64,000 nucleotides of DNA from Oreohelix idahoensis (taxonomy: Eukaryota; Mollusca; Gastropoda; Stylommatophora; Oreohelicidae): NCBI GenBank assembly GCA_024509875.1, contig JAMPIV010022938.1, positions 359,141 through 423,140 on the forward strand. Reading direction: 5' to 3'. The notes below the pieces were generated by a model that worked only from the letters and a program-made list of their open reading frames with translations, was not told the DNA's origin and did not search any database. The position numbers were made by a program, and so were the translations under genes. This document shows positions 1 through 12,500 of this stretch, in pieces. Position 1 is the first letter of the stretch. Each line of letters opens with the position of its first letter.

Positions 1-835
1 GGTATACAGCCATCTTCGTTTTCTTACCAACCTCTCTCTTGCTGAGGAATCCTCGATTTATGGCCTGAAAAAGTCTCCCAGCTGCAGCTTTTTGAGTGGC
101 CAACTCTTCTTTGATGCCTCCCTTTCAGTCTATAATAGCTCCGAGATATTTAAAGTGGTTGACCTGCTCCAGGACCTGTTCTCCCAGCTTAATCTGATGT
201 CTTCTTTCTTCTCGTGATATCACCATGGATTTTGTTTTAGAGCTGCTTATGACCATCCCTCTCTTCTCCAGCTCTTCCTTTCAGACTTGCAGGTTGGATT
301 GGAGATGTGCCTCTGATTTAGCAATCACGGCAACATCATCAGCAAATGCCAGCTCTGAAATACATACCTGTCTCATCTTCCAGTACCCCACTGAATACTT
401 TCTTGTTCTCTCCTTACATGACTTGATAACATCGTTCATGAGGAGTATGAAAAGATAAGGTGGCAGGATATCACCTTGTCTTACAACAGTGGTGGTCCTG
501 AACTCTTCTGACTTATGGTTTGCTGTCCTCACATAATTTCTGCAAGACTTGTAGAAGCTCTGTATAGCATGAATCAGAGGTACTGGAATGTTCTTCCTTG
601 CCAAACAGTCCCAAAGTTTGCTCCAGGGGACCCTGTCAAATGCCTTTTCCAGATCTATGAAACAAAGATGGATCTCACTCTTATACTCAAGGGCCTTTTC
701 ACTCAGCTGTCTGAGTGTGAAGATTAGGTCTTGAGTACTTCGGTTTGCTCGGAATCCGCACTGGACCTCATCCAATTGTGGCTCAGCTAGGCGTCGGAGT
801 CTCTGCTCTAGGATTCTAGAGTAGATTTTATCTAA
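1..835 (-). mobile_element. RTE-like non-LTR retrotransposon fragment (reverse transcriptase middle part)
   Basis: The minus-strand reading frame 775-281 encodes 164 residues of a LINE reverse transcriptase: a GFRANRSTQD motif, FIDLEKAFDRVPW (RT box with catalytic Asp), VRQGDILPPYLF, and an AFADDVA box in place of YADD. Sequence from 280 down to 1 continues the same element: 1-120 matches the copy at 59705-59825 almost base for base. The element leaves the window at base 1, so its C-terminus and 3' tail are not seen. Homology to the other copies stops near 830, which fits 5' truncation. No start codon or endonuclease domain is present, so this is a dead fragment. The clade name is inferred from the motifs and could be wrong. 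Confidence 0.8.
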
Positions 836-3585
836 CTATACTGTACGTATATATTTGTCTGTATAGTGTGTCTGTGGTCTTAGTTAAACCTTATCTCCTT
901 TTTAAAGGTAGCCAGAGGGAGTGAGGCTATAGTTATTATTGAAGTCACGAGTGGCGAGGGAGAGTCAATCTCGGTTCTCACCCTCGAAGCCAAGTCTCAT
1001 CTTTCCACATCCACTGTCATTTAACATCAAAATCTATCTTCTCGGTCTTTTCTCATACTAGGGTCTTGTCTTACACTCAGACATAACTCTATACTTAAAT
1101 CCACTTCGTGACAGACTTCATATCCCAAAATAGAGGGTATCCCAGAGCTGTCACTCAGAAACACCAGCCAGCTAATGAGCAATGTTAAGCCTGGCCTCAG
1201 TGTGACGATACGGTTGTGGGATCTCACGTCCTCTCCGTCAGTATCACTTTTTTCTTCATTTTCTCTTCCTCTCACTCATTGCTTTATTTAGCGCAAATTT
1301 TGCCCGTTCATTTATTATTATGTGGCATATTTTATGCACCATTTTTTAGTCTCCATGCTGAATATATTATGGGGAAAGTCTCTAACACCCCACTCCCCTA
1401 TGGAAGTATTTGCTATAAGACTGTTTATCTTGTTTACCACTCATCAGACGTATTTACGTTCCGCCAGGTGAACTGTGGTAATATCGTAACAATACCCAGT
1501 CATCAGATCGGTCACCCGGATATTTCTTTGAATCCGTCTGACCACCTGTAGAAACGTGTCGGTCCAACATTTGACCCCAGTGAAAAGCTGCTGATCGTGT
1601 TGACACAAGCTTGTATTGCGCGTACGATAAAAGAAGACAACATTGTCTGACCAGACATATGTCTGGCGGAGGCACGCATATAAAGGAGATAATTGAATAA
1701 CCTGTCGGGGTAGACATCTTGGCGGAAGACATTACGTCAGGAAAACAAGGTCACAATATTGTGGGAGGCAGATACGTGTAGCCTGAACAATATTACGTCT
1801 TATTATAAAGAGGTCACGCGTGGATATTAAAATTAATATTTTAAACATGAGGGGATATTTAAAACTTCCCCACCCAAATAGTGCTAGAGAGATTTGATTG
1901 GTTTGATTTGAGATGCCAGAATAAACAATGCATTCTATTGATTGGAACATTCGGCGGAAACACCATCTGTGATTTGAGCTGAGAATGAGAGATATAATCT
2001 AGTGAAATCAGAAACACAGAACAGACAGCTTCGCAACTTCAACCGAGCAACTCCCAAGAAGCCAGAAAGAGAAAGATACGACCTAGAATTCCTATATCAA
2101 AAGTGACAGATCGACAGCATTTGGGCAACTCTGAAACCTTAAGAGTAAACCCACAGACTGTAAAACTTCAGGACTAGGACTTTACATTATTAAGACTGGA
2201 AACGTAGGAATTAGATCATCAGCAATAAGAGAAAAAAATATCTCAGACCAAGTGTATCGCAGAACATCCGTCGAAAAGGAATTACTAGTTTCTCAGGCCA
2301 CGTGATTCATAGAACACCTGACATAAGAGGAATTTCTCAGACGAAATTGATTCCATAGCATATGCACCGAAATTGCTCGCGTCCATCTGAAAATATGTGC
2401 AAGGATATTGTGTATTCCCAAAAATATTGGGTAAGTTGTGAACATGTCTATTACAAACGTGAATTTAACATGTTTTCTTGCTAGTGGATATATATGAGAC
2501 TGGCAACCTCAACATATGAAAATAGTATATTCATGAACCACTACCCTGTGTGCTCGGGAATTTAATTCTTCTGAGAGGTTAACATTGGTGGGTGGTGCGC
2601 ATGACAATGGGCCTGTTAGTTTGCGGCGAACAAATATTCTCAGCAGGCATTTGTTTCTTTCTATTTGTATAAAGTTCGTGGTTACAAGCCATCAGACGAT
2701 TTGTGGTACTAACGCCGCTAGTGTGAGAGAAAAGCATCCACCATAACCGCCTACAGTGGAAGAGAGTGGGGAGAAGGCTTTCGTCATCACAGAATTGATG
2801 AACCATAGCTGCAGGACTCACTTATACAAGCTAAGCTAAAAGGCACCAGCAAAAAGGACATTTCAATTAAACTTTAAGTATAAAGTTAAATTTCCTCCTA
2901 CGTCTCGATGACGAGAACTTTATAACTATAAAAATTCCACTAATCTTTCTATATTTATTTTAACCTGTTAAAGACTATTTCACTATTCAATTTGCTAGCT
3001 GTTGTTTTAAAACTAAACAATAAAAGTTGATTCGGTTATATGTATGAAAGCAAACATATGAGCCAGAATAGTTAATTTATGTATATATAAATATTTTGAC
3101 ATATATTTAAACGAAACAGAGCTATACCTTATAAGAGGGTTTTCTTTGGATTACACCAACTGGGGGCTTGAACGGGCTAAACCATTGCTTAAACCCTTCA
3201 CAAAATGCGACGGACCAGATAATAAGTTAACAAATTGCTCAGCCCTAAGTAGCTTTTGTTCTTGACTTCTGGGAATATCTTGTGAAAGCTCCCTTAAGGT
3301 AGAAGTGGCATTAATCTTCTATCTACATCTCTGCCAAGAGTAATCTTGCGTGCAGGTAGATACACTGGAAGCCAATATTAGACACTCTTGAGTTTTGGTC
3401 ACTGTTGGACCACTACTGCAAAGCAGGGGAGGCAATCCGTGACACTCAGGACCTGCTGAGTTGGTGCAGTCCTCTGGGTTTGTAAGAAAGCCCTAAACAC
3501 ATTATCCCAAACAAGGAAGAAGTGGAAAAAAGAATTAAAACTCAAAACCCGGGGAATCAGAATAACAAAAACATAGGCTCCATCA
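836..3585. other. No gene recognised; one SINE 3'-end scrap and a possible LTR relic
   Basis: I see no coding region with recognisable domains here. Bases 1374-1435 match the 3' part of the SINE family found at 4858 and 16290 (shared core TATGGAAGTATTTGCTATA). Bases 1470-2300 include a TATA-like CATATAAAGG near 1677 and could be a solo LTR, but I found no duplicated copy or target duplication to prove it. Bases 3407-3436 are repeated in inverted orientation at 6255-6284, showing that dispersed repeats are present. Confidence 0.4.
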
Positions 3586-3610
3586 CCCCCCCCCCCCCCC
3601 CCCCCCCCCC
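3586..3610. repeat. Poly-C homopolymer run (25 bp)
   Basis: An uninterrupted run of about 25 C residues. Similar long C or G runs occur at 27480, 28497 and 28605. They may be real mononucleotide repeats or long-read base-calling/assembly artefacts. Confidence 0.85.
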
Positions 3611-3759
3611 TGCCAGAGTGAATTGTGAAAATACACCTCTTTTTCCCGTTGAGCCTATCTCTTCTGTCTAGTGTTGATGTTTAACTAGGGCTGCTGAGCT
3701 TCTAGCTATTTTGTCGTCAATAGCAAGATGAAGACTCCTTGATATTATCTACACTCTTT

Positions 3760-4190
3760 TTCCCGTTGAGCCTATCTGCTTTCTGTCTTTGAAGTCATGA
3801 GCTCCAGTTTCTCCAGCTTGGCTTGTATTTAAAAAATAGTCACATTTGGTCCCAAGCGAGGAGTAAGAAGCGCGTAATAAGTGCGTGGCATACCGCGCAT
3901 TCCCCGCTATCCAAAGGGGGGGGCTCTCCAACAATGCAGAGCTAAAATACTGTGCTCTGGTTCTGGTCTCTCCCAAGGAATTGTCACATCCTGCACAGAG
4001 CCACTTCTCAGCAGCTCTCCCTGCCTATCATTGGGTTCATAGTGAGATCCTCTTGCATGCAGTCAACCAGGTCAAAGCCAAAGAATCACGTCTGGGGCTC
4101 AAGTGACTTCTCCAAGTTAGTGTGCACTGCTGGGTTCTCAACAAGTTTCACCACAAGGAGAATACCTGGAAGTGTGTGGATGATTTCAAG
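3760..4190 (-). mobile_element. Fragment of the I/Nimb-like LINE 5' region
   Basis: Read on the minus strand, this stretch resembles bases 52130-52560 of the LINE in the nested stack. Conserved islands include the GGGGGCTCTCCAAC block, the TGTGCTCTGGTTCTGG block, CTGCACAGAGCCACTTC and TGCTGGGTTCTCA, all in the same order over about 300 bp. It is diverged, has no open frame of interest, and ends without the ORF2 part. It shows that the 5' region of that LINE exists elsewhere as an older copy. Confidence 0.6.
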
Positions 4191-4449
4191 TCAATGAGGA
4201 TTTAATTAGCCTCACAGACGGAGGTTCACTTCCTCATATGTATATTGTTGCATTGTGCATAGCTGGTGGTCATATAAGGAAGATTCCAGATATGCCTCCA
4301 AGCATTTCTGACTAGTGTCCTCTTTCTTTCTTTATTTCATTCTTATGGGCGCCAGAAATGTACTTATTTTGTTTATTATTTACTGAACCTGTCATACCAT
4401 TTTTTCTTGAACTCAATCACCCAGTTGTGAAACTCCATGTTTGTATGTG

Positions 4450-4710
4450 CCTTCTGCATTTCTTTGACAGCATTAGAGCCACACCTTCACAGTGAGGTGC
4501 GCTGGCTTTGTATCCAAAGGATAGCATTATTTCTGTTGTATTCACTTTCTCCTTTCCTGTTCCCTTCCATCTTGTTTAACACAGTCCCCAAATGTCAGAT
4601 CTGTTGTTTTTTAAATTCTATTGCCACCTGTTGGGTTCCTGTTTGTTCATTTAGTGTTTGGACATTCCTTGTGTTGAATCTGGAGATTTTCCTATATGAA
4701 AGAAGGTGAG
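4450..4710 (+). pseudogene. Probable hAT-type (ZBED5-like) transposase relic
   Basis: The plus-strand frame 4437-4709 contains HLHSEVRWLCIQRIALFLLY, which resembles the conserved 'LHTEVRWLS(R/K)G' segment of domesticated and active hAT transposases of the ZBED5/GTF2IRD2 type. Nothing else of the roughly 600-residue protein is visible, so this would be a small decayed piece. Identification rests on one motif and is tentative. Confidence 0.35.
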
Positions 4711-4857
4711 TCAGTAATTCTGGCTCATTTTTGCTTTCTTGGCTCCACATTATTTATCCTCCTTGAAGAAGGAACCTCTTCCTTCTTGCATGGATGAGTT
4801 GAATTACTTGCTTTGGTTGACTTGTTGTGCTGTTGAAGTTTCTGTGGCTGTAATTTT

Positions 4858-5115
4858 CCACAAGATCATCGACTGGGAAGGTGGTTAGAGCACTTGTTTC
4901 TTGAGGCAAAGTACTGGGTTTGAAACCGCGTAGCTTCATGCTGCAGTCTACCCAGCTGTAAATTGATACCTAACTCAGTTATTGAGTTAGGGAAGACAAA
5001 GGCAGTGAGTAAGGGAACAGATCACCCCAACTAATAAAGCTGAGACCTAGTGTATTGAAGTCTCTAACACTTCACTCCTCTATGGAAGTATTTGCTATAG
5101 ACTACCTTTACTTTT
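4858..5115 (+). mobile_element. tRNA-derived SINE, family 1
   Basis: The 5' part resembles a tRNA gene: a box-A-like stretch followed by GGTGGTTAGAGCAC, and a degenerate box B, GGGTTTGAAACC. It is followed by the body shared with the copies at 16290 and in the split SINE 40512/57840: GAGTTAGGGAAG, AAAGGCAGTGAGTAAGGGAAC, then AAGTCTCTAACACTTCACTC and TATTTGCTATAGACTACC. RNA polymerase III would transcribe such an element from the internal promoter. Ends are approximate. Confidence 0.75.
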
Positions 5116-7864
5116 AAAATTTTCCCCAGGAGAAGGGGTAGCCGGGCCACATGCCCAGCAGGCTGCCGTAGTCATATTTTATGATTTGCCCGGTAGATCA
5201 CAGCTTTACTTATCCTTTGTTACCATTTCAGGCCCAGGTAGCACACAGGCAACTTCTACATTTTCCATTAATTAAAGTTATTATAATCTGTTGTGAACTT
5301 ACATATGAGATATTTTTACAATTATTTACCAGTTTCAAAAAATTGATATTTAAAAGTTAGTTGGCACAAAGAAATGCAAACTCAATAAACTCATTCAAAA
5401 TAAATTTTATTGTTCTCTTAGTAAATATTTTGTGGCAGAAAAATATTCAGCAGAGATGTTGTCTGTATCTGTATTTATTTTTTTATTACTGGTACTGTGT
5501 GTTTTATACCATGGATACGTCCCAAACACCTGTGTTGACATTTTTTTTAAACTGAAAATTATTGACCAAAGCATACTTAACTAACTTATGTGTCATACTT
5601 AACTAAATAGTGAATAATAGAAATTGCTGTTCCTGAACAGAAAGCTATGTTAACCATGGACAGATAAGAAAACAGTATTACATGAATAGTGTTAAGAAAT
5701 GTAAAAAAAAACACACAGGGTAAATCCATTGGTCATATACTTAGAATGTAGGGTCTGGGAAGCCTGGCGACAGTAGGAAAGACTGATGAAAAAAAAAGAA
5801 GCAGAGGAAAATGTAAGGGATCATCTGGGCGATGTGGATGGCATGACATGATAGCTAGGGAAGCAGGGAGATTCTGAAGTACTGCTCTGTGTGGTTTTCA
5901 TAGGTCTGTGAGGAGATAAAGAAAGAATGAGCCAATGCACCTACTGACATGTTACAAAAGATGACTAATGTGTAGGGTTGGCCACATCATGTAAATAAAT
6001 TGCTGCAGAAACTACAACTGTAAAAGGACTCCTGCAAGGAGGCCAGCTACAAGGTTCGTCCTCTCTGTACGAATCGTAAATGAAGATTTTATGATTGAAA
6101 GCAGAAGTTCCCAACTAAATATGTCACGAAACGCTTTTGTATATCAAGTTTTTATACCTTTTTTTTCAAAAATCAGCTAGGTTGAGTTCAATGAATGGTC
6201 GTTTGATTTACCACCTTTTTGTACAGTGTGTCATATATTGGCTTGTGTGATGGTATTGCCTCCCCTGCTTTGCAGTAGTGGTCCAAAGGTGGCTTGTTTG
6301 CTCAGATGAATAAAAGAGATGAATTGTTCTCTTACTCGCGTCTGGGATGTCTTTAATTTTACAATAGATTGCCTCTTCTGACTCCGTGTTTTTTCAGTTT
6401 CCTAGTCCTGGTGTTCCTTATTAAAATTTGAAAGAGATTTCCTGTGCTTTGTAAGTCTTATCTGTTTCTCCAATAAAAGGTCCGGTTAACAAATAGGAAT
6501 TATGAATCTAGTCTTCACTCTGGTGAGGTCTGAGGTCTTGGCAAGCTTGAAATTCACAGTGAGATAAAACTGCAAAATGGTAAGCCTATATTCCCCCTCA
6601 ATGTTGCTATGAATCTAATCAGAAAGATCCAATCATTTCAAACATGTCGCGTGTGGCACTTTAAAAATATTTCCTACATAGAAAAATTTTGCAAAAGGTC
6701 ACGCCTCCCATATATGGTAATATGATGTCTTGCATACACTCTCACAAACACATTTGTAGACTCATATTGTCGAAAATGTAATAAATCCATGATTACTTTT
6801 AACCAAGTGACCGGAAGCGATTATATCACACTTGTCTGCCCACAGGTGTCACACAGACAGTAATTTCGTTATCTGTCGTATGAGTACGCAAACTCCATGT
6901 CTTATCAGAGATTTAAGCCGATAACGCTGACCAATGGACGTGTTAATGTGCAGCGCCTATAACCACAAATCTGGGTAGCACTCCTTGCAAATGTGATATT
7001 TATCACCTACAGGGTGATTTGATAAAATCAAATATCTGCTACTTAGCAGAAAAAGAAAGAAAGAAAGACAGGTGCGATAATTGACAGCACCTAATAAAAA
7101 TCAGTACCACAAATGTACCGCTACTGCCGGAGAGAACCAAAGATCGATAGAGGTCGTCCATTTCGTCACAGCTTGGAACACAAAGGAGATATTTCTTGAT
7201 GTTTGTTTCCACCAACAATTACAGTGAGACTATGCAGTATGGTGTAAGCCGAACACTGTGTTCTGAGTTCATGGAGTTAGTGACTCCTTTCAAGTGTTTC
7301 TGTGTCATGTCAAGTTTGCTGAGTGAAGTTATAGTGTATTCATGTACCCTGTTTTCCTGTATAAATAGAGGAATAATGTTAAAATTGCTCTGTATGTTGC
7401 AATTATACTTCTTTCAAAACTTAGTTATTGTTTGCTTAATAGACAGTTGAAAAATTTCTTATCAAGTTTATGTTATGGTTACAATTAACCATACTAATAT
7501 TACTGAAATTTTTGAATGTGTTAATCGTTACTTTGAGGAACATAAAATATTATGGGGAACAAAATTATCTCTGTAAGCACTGTGACAGAGCAGCAGCACT
7601 GACATATAGATAGAATCAAGGGTTTTCTGGCTCTCGTCAAGAATGTGAACCCTTTTTTTATGCAACGACTCACTGTTTTTAGCACAGGAAAGCATTAATA
7701 GTGAAAAGCATAGATAAAGGGCCGGTACATAAAAACATGACAGTTACGTCAAGTATATTTGAACAGCTTTGTGAGACAGTGAGAGCTGAGCATGCAGATT
7801 GACTGCTGCATGCTGATATACAGTGGTTGAAAAGTACATTCCTAGCTTTAAATTTGTATTTATT
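5116..7864. other. No gene recognised; weak LINE relics
   Basis: AT-rich sequence without a supported gene. Bases 5740-5900 and 5960-6060 have the look of decayed LINE 3' ends, and the second resembles 15500-15620. A short (GAAA)n tract lies near 7055. Open frames here (for example 7196-7450) show no domain, no splice context and no conservation that I can recognise. Confidence 0.4.
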
Positions 7865-8205
7865 CACGCCTATCCATTTAACTTATCTGAAACAAATGTC
7901 AAGATAAAGAGAATTGAATGTCACTTTATTACATAAACTGCTATGCCACATTAACATTATAGCTCAACATGAGATCCATCCTGTTAAGTATATGGCAGCT
8001 ATTTTTCCTGTCTGTTGTAACATCCATTTACTGGCCATATTAGATTTTATTTCATTTTTATTTTGTTTCTCGAAAAATAAAAAATAAAACTTATTAATCA
8101 AATTGCAGTTACATCTCCTTATTTTGATATTTGTTTCATATATATCCAACAGATACAAATAAGGATGTAAAAATATGTAATGACTTTTCAATCACCCTGT
8201 AAATT
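7865..8205. mobile_element. MITE-like element (intact counterpart of the split element at 59060-60520)
   Basis: This stretch matches, block by block, the two halves of an element that a LINE split at 59255. Shared blocks are 'TTACATAAA..GCTATGCCACATTAACATTA', the ATAAAAAATAAAACTTATTA block, and the terminus GGGTGATTGAAAAGTCATTA read on the minus strand. The terminus resembles GGTGACTGAAAAGTCACTTC at 59073. It encodes nothing and looks like a non-autonomous terminal-inverted-repeat element. Confidence 0.55.
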
Positions 8206-9329
8206 GACTTTCAAGAGACAGAGCTTCACTTATCATTGTGAACTTAAAGATCAACAGCTAATGTTTTTTATTAATATTAAAAGCCAAATTGAGTAAAACA
8301 TTTTGGTGCATAAAGTTATTCTGCCTTTTCAGACACTTTTGACAGTTTGAACTCACTGAATCCAAGCATACAGGAAAAGAACCTTAATATATTATTTCAG
8401 CAAGAAACAAAATACTGTACTTGGCTTTTGCAAAAACGTTGGGCAGGTTTGGTAAAATTGGCTGTCATTCAAAGGTCATTGGGAACCCCTGATCTGGGGT
8501 ACTGAAATGCTAAACAGACAGCATTCTGTGTAAAGAATTCATCTTCAATGCCATTAAACATGATACATGATGATATATGAAACATTTTAGAAGTAACATG
8601 AACCTCAAGCTGTACAGTGTAATGATAACAAATACTTGCATATTTTTTCACGTAAAATCAGCCCATAAAACACAGTTTACAGAGTTCACAGTGGCATAGA
8701 AATCAAAATGTGCCAAAGGAATGGGTTGGTGACAAAGGGACCATGCACATTAGTATGGTACTGTTGTTAGAACTCAGGAAATTTTGGAATGTGCATTCTG
8801 ATGCGTATAAATAATAGTGTTCACTCTTTTAGTTCCAGAAGGTTTTTAGGTTTTGTCCAAGCACCAAAACTAGTGCCAATTTTGCTCCACAGGTGATGTT
8901 TTTAAAACCAGCAGTAAACATATATATTTGGAAGAAGATAGTTCATAAGTTTGTTTTATACTGTATAAAGTACAGACATGAGCAAATCTGACAAAAACTT
9001 AATGGGCACTTCAGGTGGCAGTTGGGAGAAAATGTACCATTCTTGGTGTGCCATATGGTCTGTAGGGTAGAAAGAGTTAAGCCTACTGAGTGATCAGTTT
9101 ACATGATCCATTTATTCAAAGTTTCAACTTCAGCTATAGAAGATGTGGATAAGCTGCACAGAACAGGTCCAGCTTGCAGTATTTGGATGTACAAATGCCT
9201 GGAGCATGCTGTTTCTCCAGTAGACAGTAATTTTCAAACTCTAATGCTTATATTTGGCGCCAGTGGAACAGGTGATGAGAAGAAGATCTTGATAATGAAC
9301 AAAACACACACTGATGAAACCAGTCAATA

Positions 9330-9530
9330 GCATTACCAAGCTGGGCTTGTTCTGGAATCCTCAGGGAAGAGAGTTAGAGGGAGACCAAAAAAACACACAG
9401 AGAAAAGAGAACTGGAGATAGAAATGAAAGGGATAAAAAAATACATGGACTGAAGTTGAGCAGATGGCACAGAACAGGAAGGCTTGGAAGTTTTTTGTTG
9501 AAGGCCAATGCTCCTTGGGAAGCTGAAAGG
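9330..9530 (+). mobile_element. LINE 3'-end fragment (GRPR-type C-terminus)
   Basis: The plus strand reads as a decayed LINE C-terminus: FWNPQG-like, then RGRPKKH..KRELEIEMK, then a W..FVEG-like end. The same segment is better preserved at 60916-61128. The end CTTGGGAAGCTGAAAGGTAA followed by TGATGG repeats is the 3' terminus with its ATG/TGA-type tail. The satellite array starts exactly on this terminus, so the fragment is both a relic and the apparent seed of the array. Confidence 0.6.
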
Positions 9531-12500
9531 TAATGATGGTGATGAATGCTTATATCAGAGAATGAGAAGCCACAAGACTCCTCTTTGCAGTTTGGGAAGC
9601 TGAAAGATAATGATGATGATGAATGCTTTTATCAGAGAATGAGAAGCCACAAGACTCCTCTTTGCAGTTTGGGAAGCTGAAAGGTAATGATGATGATGAA
9701 TGCTTATATCAGAGAATGATAAGCCACTAGACTCCTCTTTGCAGTTTGGGAAGCTGAAAGATAATGATGATGATGAATGCTTATATCAGAGAATGAGAAG
9801 CCACAAGACTCCTCTTTGCAGTTTGGGAAGCTGAAAGGTAATGATGATGATGAATGCTTATATCAGAGAGTGAGAAGCCACAAGACTCTTCTTTGCAGTT
9901 TGGGAAGCTGAAAGGTAATGATGATGATGAATGCTTATATCAGAGAATGAGTTTCCACAAGACTCTTCTTTGCAGTTTGGGAAGCTGAAAGATGATGATG
10001 ATGAATGCTTATATCAGAGAATGAGAAGCCACAAGACTCCTCTTTGCAGTTTGGGAAGCTGAAAGGTAATGATGATGATGAATGCTTATGTCAGAGAATG
10101 AGAAGCCACAAGACTCTTCTTTGCAGTTTGGGAAGCTGAAAGATGATGATGATGATGAATGCTTTTATCAGAGAATGAGAAGCCACAAGACTCCTCTTTG
10201 CAGTTTGGGAAGCTGAAAGGTAATGATGATGATGAATGCTTTTATCAGAGAATGAGAAGCCACAAGACTCTTCTTTGCAGTTTGGGAAGCTGAAAGATGA
10301 TGATGATGATGAATGCTTTTATCAGAGAATGAGAAGCCACAAGACTCCTCTTTGCAGTTTGGGAAGCTGAAAGATAATGATGATGATGAATGCTTATGTC
10401 AGAGAATGAGAAGCCACAAGACTCTTCTTTGCAGTTTGGGAAGCTGAAAGGTAATGATGATGATGAATGCTTATGTCAGAGAATGAGAAGCCACAAGACT
10501 CTTCTTTGCAGTTTGGGAAGCTGAAAGGTAATGATGATGATGAATGCTTATATCAGAGAATGAGAAGCCACAAGACTCCTCTTTGCAGTTTGGGAAGCTG
10601 AAAGATGATGATGATGATGAATGCTTATATCAGAGAATGAGAAGCCACAAGACTCCTCTTTGCAGTTTGGGAAGCTGAAAGATAATGATGATGATGAATG
10701 CTTATGTCAGAGAATGAGAAGCCACAAGACTCTTCTTTGCAGTTTGGGAAGCTGAAAGATGATGATGATGATGAATGCTTTTATCAGAGAATGAGAAGCC
10801 ACAAGACTCCTCTTTGCAGTTTGGGAAGCTGAAAGATAATGATGATGATGAATGCTTATATCAGAGAATGAGAAGCCACAAGACTCTTCTTTGCAGTTTG
10901 GGAAGCTGAAAGGTAATGATGATGATGAATGCTTATGTCAGAGAATGAGAAGCCACAAGACTCTTCTTTGCAGTTTGGGAAGCTGAAAGGTAATGATGAT
11001 GATGAATGCTTTTATCAGAGAATGAGAAGCCACAAGACTCTTCTTTGCAGTTTGGGAAGCTGAAAGATGATGATGATGATGAATGCTTTTATCAGAGAAT
11101 GAGAAGCCACAAGACTCCTCTTTGCAGTTTGGGAAGCTGAAAGGTAATGATGATGATGAATGCTTATGTCAGAGAATGAGAAGCCACAAGACTCTTCTTT
11201 GCAGTTTGGGAAGCTGAAAGATGATGATGATGATGAATGCTTTTATCCGAGAATGAGAAGCCACAAGACTCCTCTTTGCAGTTTGGGAAGCTGAAAGATA
11301 ATGATGATGATGAATGCTTTTATCAGAGAATGAGAAGCCACAAGACTCCTCTTTGCAGTTTGGGAAGCTGAAAGGTAATGATGATGATGAATGCTTTTAT
11401 CAGAGAATGAGAAGCCACAAGACTCCTCTTTGCAGTTTGGGAAGCTGAAAGATGATGATGATGATGAATGCTTTTATCAGAGAATGAGAAGCCACAAGAC
11501 TCCTCTTTGCAGTTTGGGAAGCTGAAAGGTAATGATGATGATGAATGCTTATGTCAGAGAATGAGAAGCCACAAGACTCTTCTTTGCAGTTTGGGAAGCT
11601 GAAAGATGATGATGATGATGAATGCTTTATCAGAATGAGAAGCCACAAGACTCTTCTTTGCAGTTTGGGAAGCTGAAAGATGATGATGATGATGAATGCT
11701 TTTATCAGAGAATGAGAAGCCACAAGACTCTTCTTTGCAGTTTGGGAAGCTGAAACATGATGATGATGATGAATGCTTATATCAGAGAATGAGAAGCCAC
11801 AAGACTCCTCTTTGCAGTTTGGGAAGCTGAAAGATGATGATGATGATGAATGCTTATATCAGAGAATGAGAAGCCACAAGACTCCTCTTTGCAGTTTGGG
11901 AAGCTGAAAGATAATGATGATGATGAAATGCTTATATCAGAGAATAAGAAGCCACAAGACTCTTCTTTGCAGTTTGGGAAGCTGAAACATGAAGATGAGG
12001 ATGGATGCTTTTTATGTCAGAGAACGAGAAGCCACAATTTTTTTCTGTGCCGTTTGGGAAGCTGAAAGATAATGATGATGATGAATGCTTATGTCAGAGA
12101 ATGAGAAGCCACAAGACTCTTCTTTGCAGTTTGGGAAGCTGAAAGGTAATGATGATGATGAATGCTTATGTCAGAGAATGAGAAGCCACAAGACTCTTCT
12201 TTGCAGTTTGGGAAGCTGAAAGGTAATGATGATGATGAATGCTTTTATCAGAGAATGAGAAGCCACAAGACTCTTCTTTGCAGTTTGGGAAGCTGAAAGA
12301 TGAGGATGATGATGAATGCTTTTTATCAGAGAAATGAGAAGCCACAAGACTCCTCTTTGCAGTTTGGGAAGCTGAAAGATAATGATGATGATGAATGCTT
12401 ATGTCAGAGAATGAGAAGCCACAAGACTCTTCTTTGCAGTTTGGGAAGCTGAAAGGTAATGATGATGATGATGATGAATGCTTTTATCAGAGAATGAGAA

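Noticed and set aside
1470..2300. Possible solo LTR with TATA-like box
   Set aside because: No second copy, no convincing termini and no target duplication in the window.
11400..12065. Open frames on both strands inside the satellite
   Set aside because: Monomer length is a multiple of three, so frames stay open by periodicity; no coding evidence.
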